Positions 59,757 through 64,000 of a DNA stretch of 64,000 nt are shown in pieces. Origin of the DNA: Chryseobacterium endalhagicum (GTDB taxonomy: Bacteria; Bacteroidota; Bacteroidia; Flavobacteriales; Weeksellaceae); contig NZ_JAELVM010000004.1 of assembly GCF_016745235.1 (NCBI RefSeq), forward strand, positions 62,001 through 126,000. The letters run 5' to 3'. The notes beneath the pieces were generated by a model. It did not search any database. It worked only from the letters and a program-made list of their open reading frames with translations, and had not been told where the DNA came from. The first letter of the stretch is position 1, and each line of letters starts with the position of its first letter. The position numbers and the translations under genes are program-made.

Positions 59757-60134
59757 ATGAACTGTCCCTGCTGCTCAGGAAAATTATACGAAGAATGCTG
59801 CAAGCCTTATCACAAGGGAGAAAAGCATGCACCAACCGCAGAAGCTCTGATGCGTTCCCGTTTTTCAGCATTTGCTGTTCCGAACGGAGCTTATTTAATG
59901 GAGACCACATTTCCATCGAAAAGAAAACTTCACAACAGGGAAGATCTTCAGGAGTGGGGAGAAATCAATGAATGGACAAAACTGGAAATTATAGACAAGC
60001 CTTCTGTCAGCAAAGTTGAATTTAAGGCCTATTATACAGATGAGGAAGGGCATCAGCAGGTTCATCACGAATTATCAAAATTCAAAATGATTCAAAACCG
60101 CTGGTTTTATGTAAGTGGAGAATTTTTAGAATAA
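59757..60134 (+). CDS. YchJ-family (UPF0225) SEC-C metal-binding protein
   Basis: 125 residues. N-terminal zinc-binding SEC-C-like motif CPCCSGKLYEECCKPYHKG, then AEALMRSRFSAFAVPNGAYL, the UPF0225/YchJ signature, and an NTF2-like domain ending in RWFYVSGEFLE. Family function unknown. Short convergent gap to the SlyD-like gene with a shared terminator. Confidence 0.92.
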   Translation: MNCPCCSGKLYEECCKPYHKGEKHAPTAEALMRSRFSAFAVPNGAYLMETTFPSKRKLHNREDLQEWGEINEWTKLEIIDKPSVSKVEFKAYYTDEEGHQQVHHELSKFKMIQNRWFYVSGEFLE

Positions 60135-60166
60135 AGAAAAAAATGTCCGGAAAAAATCCGGACATT
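60135..60166. terminator. Terminator between YchJ-like and SlyD-like genes
   Basis: AATGTCCGGA (60142-60151) pairs perfectly with TCCGGACATT (60157-60166). The A run on the left makes it a strong minus-strand terminator; it may also stop plus-strand transcripts. Confidence 0.88.
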
Positions 60167-60175
60167 AAGTATGGT

Positions 60176-60676
60176 TTAGTGAGCTTCTGTTCCGTCTATT
60201 CCATGAGAATGACCGTGAGACAGTTCTTCTTCTGTTGCAGGACGTGTATTTAAAATTTCCACCTGGAAATCTAAAACCTTCCCAGCCATTGGGTGGTTAA
60301 GGTCTGCCACTACTCCTTCAGGAGTTACCTCTACTACAAATGCCTGGAAATTATTTCCCTGACCATCTGATAAAGGCAAAATAGCACCAATAGGCGGAGT
60401 TCCTGATTCCTGGAACATATCGATAGGCAGCTGCACGATTGAATTCGGATCTTTTTCTCCGTAAGCTTCTTCTGCTTCAATAACAAAAGCAGCTTTATCT
60501 CCGGCTTTCAGACCAAGGATATTCTGTTCAAACTTAGGGATCATTCTTCCTACACCGTATAAAAATGTAAGAGGGTTTTCTGCTGTCGTTTCTTCTACAA
60601 GAATCTTGCTTCCATCCGGTTCGATTGTGTGAAGTACATAACTTACTGCTACAACATGATTATTTTCAATTGTCAT
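60176..60676 (-). CDS. FKBP-type peptidyl-prolyl isomerase, SlyD-like
   Basis: 166 residues. FKBP core with inserted flap: VAVSYVLHTIEPDGSKILVE, PLTFLYGVGRMIPKFEQNIL, GDKAAFVIEAEEAYGEKDPN and DLNHPMAGKVLDFQVEIL are the SlyD marks. The C-terminus has a short His-rich tail (HGHSHGIDGTEAH), suggesting nickel or zinc binding, though much shorter than E. coli SlyD. Cytosolic foldase/chaperone. Confidence 0.93.
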   Translation of the reverse strand: MTIENNHVVAVSYVLHTIEPDGSKILVEETTAENPLTFLYGVGRMIPKFEQNILGLKAGDKAAFVIEAEEAYGEKDPNSIVQLPIDMFQESGTPPIGAILPLSDGQGNNFQAFVVEVTPEGVVADLNHPMAGKVLDFQVEILNTRPATEEELSHGHSHGIDGTEAH

Positions 60677-60719
60677 ATTCTTTCTTTTTTTTCGTGATAT
60701 TTTTTCACAGTTAACTGCA

Positions 60720-60727
60720 CAAATATA
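60720..60727 (-). promoter_or_regulatory. -7 box TATATTTG for the SlyD-like gene
   Basis: Exact TAnnTTTG on the minus strand, 43 bases upstream of the start codon. Confidence 0.55.
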
Positions 60728-60791
60728 CTATTTTTTGAAATGATTGGTTCCTGATACATTGTAAAACAAAAATCTCAAAACACTATACCTA

Positions 60792-61040
60792 TCAGTTTCC
60801 GTTCTTTTCTCCGTTTCGTTTTTTCTGTCTCAATACGTACAGATACAGGCTTTCCACTTTGGTTCTTGCCCATGGTGTTTTCCGGAGAAACTTCAGGGAA
60901 GAGCTTATGCTGGGGTTATCTGTAAAACATTTTATATTGATCTGCTCGCCCAGTTTCTCAAAGCCTTCATAGTATTCTACCAGCTCTTCAAGAATTGCAT
61001 CGAGTCTTTTTCCGTGTAAAGGGTCTTGGGACTGTGACAT
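60792..61040 (-). CDS. VF530-family (DUF2132) DNA-binding protein
   Basis: 82 residues. The whole protein matches the family pattern: DPLHGKRLDAILEELVEYYE, then CFTDNPSISSSLKFLRKTPW and ARTKVESLYLYVLR. VF530 proteins are small helical proteins reported as DNA-binding. It follows the exported protein gene at 61044 by 3 bases on the same strand, so the two are probably one transcript. Confidence 0.9.
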   Translation of the reverse strand: MSQSQDPLHGKRLDAILEELVEYYEGFEKLGEQINIKCFTDNPSISSSLKFLRKTPWARTKVESLYLYVLRQKKRNGEKNGN

Positions 61041-61043
61041 TAA

Positions 61044-61883
61044 TTATTTATTATTCTTTACTTGATTCCTCTCTTTTATAGTTTCTGACATTTTTTCAAA
61101 ATCTTTAGATTTCATCACCATCAAATTTTCAGATCCGGTATCCCAGATACTTATATATTTTTTTGAAACAACTGTATAATTTTTCCAATTTGTAAATCTC
61201 TGATAAAGCATTAAAGTGCATACATCCGTAGGGGTAATTGTCTGCCAGTTATCCAATATATGAGTGTGCGCACCTCCAACTGTTGATTCATTTTCTTCAT
61301 GAAGTTTTTGTACAACCATTCCCTGATGAAGTTTCTCAACATTTTTAATTTCATTTCTTTCATTAAAATGAATCAGGTAGTCGTTCCCGAAAATTACAGT
61401 ATTCGATGCAGATGTTCCCGTCAAAATATATACTTTTTTTAAATTATTTCTAATAACGGGAACTAAATTAAGATTAGTGTTTTTGTAAACCTTAAAAATA
61501 GTGTCATTCTGTACTCTTTCAAGAGCCTTCTGCCTTATGGTAAAATAATCCTGCTCCTTTGGCGTAAATTCTCTTTCTTCAAAATCCGTTTTAGCATCTT
61601 TCGGGTTGTAATTGGCAGGAAAGGATATTGTTCCGATGACTTTATGATTCTTGGAAAAGAAAACACATTTTGGAACTTTATCATCTATATAAGAAAAATA
61701 TCCCCCAACATCATCCATGTTTTTATAATTTTCCCTGAAAACATCTGTACCATACCAACTGGCCATTTCACTGCGATACAGCTCTACACCTTCTTCTTTC
61801 ACTTCTTTTGCAATTTTCTCTACGTTCTGAGCATACATCATCAAGCAAATAAAAGTGGCAAAAACCGTCAGAATTTTTTTCAT
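61044..61883 (-). CDS. Exported protein of unknown function
   Basis: 279 residues. Signal peptide MKKILTVFATFICLMMYAQ, no lipobox. The mature protein is soluble; the most distinctive part is ESTVGGAHTHILDNWQTITP then TDVCTLMLYQRF with spaced His residues that could bind a metal, followed by VVSKKYISIWDTGSENLMV. No family recognised. Probably periplasmic. Confidence 0.72.
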   Translation of the reverse strand: MKKILTVFATFICLMMYAQNVEKIAKEVKEEGVELYRSEMASWYGTDVFRENYKNMDDVGGYFSYIDDKVPKCVFFSKNHKVIGTISFPANYNPKDAKTDFEEREFTPKEQDYFTIRQKALERVQNDTIFKVYKNTNLNLVPVIRNNLKKVYILTGTSASNTVIFGNDYLIHFNERNEIKNVEKLHQGMVVQKLHEENESTVGGAHTHILDNWQTITPTDVCTLMLYQRFTNWKNYTVVSKKYISIWDTGSENLMVMKSKDFEKMSETIKERNQVKNNK

Positions 61884-61954
61884 TTTAAATAGTTTTAACC
61901 AAAAATACCATTAATTAACAGAATTCCAATTTTTATAAACATATGCACTAAAAA

Positions 61955-61983
61955 TAAAAACCTCCGCAGAATCAATGCGGAGG
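61955..61983 (-). terminator. Terminator of the luciferase-like monooxygenase gene
   Basis: CCTCCGCA (61961-61968) pairs with TGCGGAGG (61976-61983), 7-base loop, with an A run on the left (T run on the minus strand). Confidence 0.9.
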
Positions 61984-61990
61984 GTTCATT

Positions 61991-63016
61991 TTATAAATTC
62001 TGAATAACCGGTTTCACTTTTTCGCCGAACAATTCAATAGATTTCATCATAATATCATGCGCCGGATCACCAATATCCATATGCCCGATGAATCTTGTGA
62101 TGCCAAAAATCTCTTTCATATAAGCAATTTTATCAGCAACTTCTGCAGGATTCCCAATGAACAGTGCGCCATCTCTTCCTCTTCCGCCGTCATACTGCAT
62201 TTTGGTATACGGAGCCCAGCCTCTTGTTGCCCCGATTCTGTCCATCTGGGATTTATAGTTATTGAAATATCCGTCCACCACAGCTTTATCATCGCTTACA
62301 AAAGTATGCGAATGAATGGCAATCTGCATTTGAGATACATCATGTCCCGCTTTCTGGTATTCCTGCTTGTAGAATTCCACTAAGTTTTTAAACTGTACCG
62401 GCATTCCCCCGATAATGGCTACCACCAAAGGCATTCCTAGTTTCGCAGCACTTAAAACAGACTGCGGTGTTCCTCCTACTGCTCTCCAGATTGAAAGCTT
62501 TCCGTCATTTTTTGCTCTTGGATAAACCGTCTGGTTCTGCATTGGAGCACGAAGCTTTCCGGACCAGGTTACATTTTCTTCTGAATTGATTTTTAACAGC
62601 AATTCTAATTTTTCATCAAAAAGCTCTTCATAGTCATTTAATGAATAGCCGTATAATGGAAATGATTCAATAAAGCTTCCTCTTCCGACAAATATTTCAG
62701 CTCTCCCGTCTGAGATCAGATCCAAAGTTGAAAAATCTTCATATACTTTTACAGGCTCAGAAGAACTTAAAACAGTAACTCCACTTGCCAGTTTTATATT
62801 TTTGGTGATACTTGCAGCAGCGGCCAGCACCATTTCCGGTGAAGAAACAGCATAGTCGGGACGGTGATGCTCTCCCATCGCGAAAACATCAATTCCCACC
62901 TCATCCATCAATTTTACCTGATCCAGTATTTCACGGATCTTCACGCCTGCATCTCTATATTTTCCGGTTGCCTGATCAAAAGCCAGGTCGCCAAACATTC
63001 CTATTCCTAATTCCAT
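61991..63016 (-). CDS. LLM-class flavin-dependent oxidoreductase
   Basis: 341 residues, bacterial luciferase-like TIM barrel. Start MELGIGMFGDLAFDQATGKY, then AMGEHHRPDYAVSSPEMVLA (the EHH.PDYA motif), GVTVLSSSEPVKVYEDFSTL, DGRAEIFVGRGSF and a late FIGHMDIGDPAHDIMM. FMN- or F420-dependent monooxygenase, more likely FMN here; substrate unknown. Transcribed alone. Confidence 0.93.
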   Translation of the reverse strand: MELGIGMFGDLAFDQATGKYRDAGVKIREILDQVKLMDEVGIDVFAMGEHHRPDYAVSSPEMVLAAAASITKNIKLASGVTVLSSSEPVKVYEDFSTLDLISDGRAEIFVGRGSFIESFPLYGYSLNDYEELFDEKLELLLKINSEENVTWSGKLRAPMQNQTVYPRAKNDGKLSIWRAVGGTPQSVLSAAKLGMPLVVAIIGGMPVQFKNLVEFYKQEYQKAGHDVSQMQIAIHSHTFVSDDKAVVDGYFNNYKSQMDRIGATRGWAPYTKMQYDGGRGRDGALFIGNPAEVADKIAYMKEIFGITRFIGHMDIGDPAHDIMMKSIELFGEKVKPVIQNL

Positions 63017-63051
63017 ATTTTCGATTTTTATGTTTTACATTTTTAGATTAA

Positions 63052-63059
63052 CAAAATTA
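63052..63059 (-). promoter_or_regulatory. -7 box TAATTTTG for the luciferase-like gene
   Basis: Exact TAnnTTTG on the minus strand, 35 bases upstream of the start. Confidence 0.55.
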
Positions 63060-63087
63060 CAAATGACAGGTGTGAAAAGCATTGACC

Positions 63088-63116
63088 TTTGTTAAGAATG
63101 GATTTCGCTATATTTA
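63088..63116 (+). promoter_or_regulatory. Promoter TTTG-N17-TATATTTA
   Basis: TTTG (63088-63091), a 17-base spacer and TATATTTA (63109-63116), 23 bases upstream of the ATG at 63140. It overlaps the alternative start at 63089. Confidence 0.55.
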
Positions 63117-63139
63117 GAGCTTATCACAATTCTTTACCT

Positions 63140-63946
63140 ATGAAATCTATTTTTGCTTTTCTTTTGATTTTATCAACCGGATTCTGCTTTTCACAGAACA
63201 AAACCGAGATCTATGTTATCGGTAACATCCATGACAGCGTACCCAATTATCATCCTAAAATTTTGTTCAGCATTTTGGATAAAGTACAACCAGACATTAT
63301 CCTTCATGAAGTAGACAGCCGCGGCATGAAAGAATATGAAAACGGCATTGGCATTACAGAGAATGAAATCAAAGCAAGTAATTCTTACCTGCAGAAATAT
63401 CCAAAAACATTAAGATTTCCGTTTGATTTTGAAGGCAGAAACCAATACAGAAAAGACAGAGGAATGGTTCCGACGGATAATTTATCAGTTAAATTAATTG
63501 ACAGCCTGTATAAAGCCAAGAAACTGGCTCCTTCTGAAATGAAACTATATGAAAATTTCACAAATACCACCAAAGATTTGATGAAAATCGCGCAACTATC
63601 CCCGAAGAATTTTAATAATGCAGCCACAGATCAGATTTCTGAAAAAAGACAGAGTGCACAATATTCCGATTTACTGAAAATCATAGAAGGAAGGCCTGAA
63701 TTTACGGCAAGATTTGTGGTGAAACCCAATGGAAAAAAGATCAGCTACAGAGACGGATTTAAGCTGATGTCCGGATTCTGGGATCTCCGAAACCAGACCA
63801 TGGCTAAAAATATTTATAAAATTGCTGAAACGTATCCCGGCAAAAAGATCGTTGTGCTGACCGGTTTTCTTCACCGGTATTATATCTTAAAAGAACTGAA
63901 AAGAATCAATAACGGCACCTATATCATTAAAGAATTTTACGATTAA
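63140..63946 (+). CDS. TraB/GumN-like exported protein
   Basis: 268 residues from the ATG at 63140 (MKSIFAFLLILSTGFCFS, signal peptide, then Q). Mature part begins with IYVIGNIHDSVPNYHPKILF and DIILHEVDSRGM, then much later RNQTMAKNIYKIAETYPGKK and VVLTGFLHRYYI: the order and spacing (early His and Glu, late R..MA.NI and a Gly-His motif) are those of TraB/GumN-like domains. Such domains may be metal-dependent hydrolases. The ATG 51 bases upstream lies in the promoter. The remaining 54 bases to the window end show nothing. Confidence 0.78.
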   Translation: MKSIFAFLLILSTGFCFSQNKTEIYVIGNIHDSVPNYHPKILFSILDKVQPDIILHEVDSRGMKEYENGIGITENEIKASNSYLQKYPKTLRFPFDFEGRNQYRKDRGMVPTDNLSVKLIDSLYKAKKLAPSEMKLYENFTNTTKDLMKIAQLSPKNFNNAATDQISEKRQSAQYSDLLKIIEGRPEFTARFVVKPNGKKISYRDGFKLMSGFWDLRNQTMAKNIYKIAETYPGKKIVVLTGFLHRYYILKELKRINNGTYIIKEFYD

Positions 63947-64000
63947 ACTATAATATCCCGATCAGCTTAATCATTTTAATCTGCATGAGATAAAAAAATA

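Overview
The window reads as a chromosomal segment of a Flavobacteriia member close to Chryseobacterium (Weeksellaceae). The grounds are the low-GC coding sequence, promoters of the Bacteroidota type (a TAnnTTTG -7 box, seen many times directly upstream of start codons), a type IX secretion (T9SS) cargo protein and a PorP/SprF-like protein, lipoproteins and signal peptides ending in AQ, and gene neighbourhoods typical of the group (def-ruvX, rsmD next to DUF3822, PASTA-rluD beside ddl). The genus is an inference from pattern recognition; no search was run. No tRNA, rRNA or CRISPR array was recognised.

Layout. 1-10.8 kb: the distal part of a NADH-quinone oxidoreductase (complex I) operon, nuoF (5'-truncated by the window edge), an outer-membrane-like protein of unknown function, a short nuoG, then nuoHIJKLMN and a terminator. 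Three of its gaps hold low-complexity repeat blocks. 11.1-24.5 kb: a small membrane protein, a large GAF-like cytosolic protein, a TauE/SafE transporter, a bestrophin-like channel, an HD-phosphohydrolase/Pycsar-type membrane protein fusion, a 1237-residue phosphoesterase/kinase-like/beta-barrel protein, a secreted C1q-like protein, and a lipoprotein-FUSC-mazG cluster. 24.5-48 kb is mostly housekeeping: DUF5606, def, ruvX, a SixA-type phosphatase, an archaemetzincin lipoprotein, a T9SS cargo protein, a serine hydrolase, a YfcE-type phosphoesterase, an Smr protein, DUF3822, rsmD, an hxlR/nitroreductase divergent pair, murI, hemW, a PorP/SprF-like protein, rluD, a PASTA protein, ddl, coaD, a four-helix-bundle gene inside inverted repeats, a TRIC channel, folA, lemA with two TPM genes, and a KefF/KefC-like pair.

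49.1-53.0 kb (minus strand) is the most accessory-looking part: a VgrG spike, a putative zinc-metallopeptidase effector, a lipoprotein that may be its immunity protein, and a DUF4280 PAAR-like spike tip. It looks like a type VI secretion effector module separated from its machine. 56.4-59.5 kb (minus strand) holds a second pair of unrecognised proteins, one with a long Ser/Thr- and Gly-rich centre and one with toxin-like features. 59.7-64 kb returns to ordinary genes (YchJ, SlyD-like, VF530, luciferase-like monooxygenase, TraB/GumN-like).

Throughout, intergenic gaps carry palindromes and degenerate repeats of several families: a perfect 28-bp inverted repeat, a perfect 21-bp inverted repeat, a duplicated REP-like hairpin, and purine-rich/pyrimidine-rich arm pairs. 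One of the arm pairs encloses the four-helix-bundle gene, which suggests that this gene and the repeat blocks may belong to one family of small elements.
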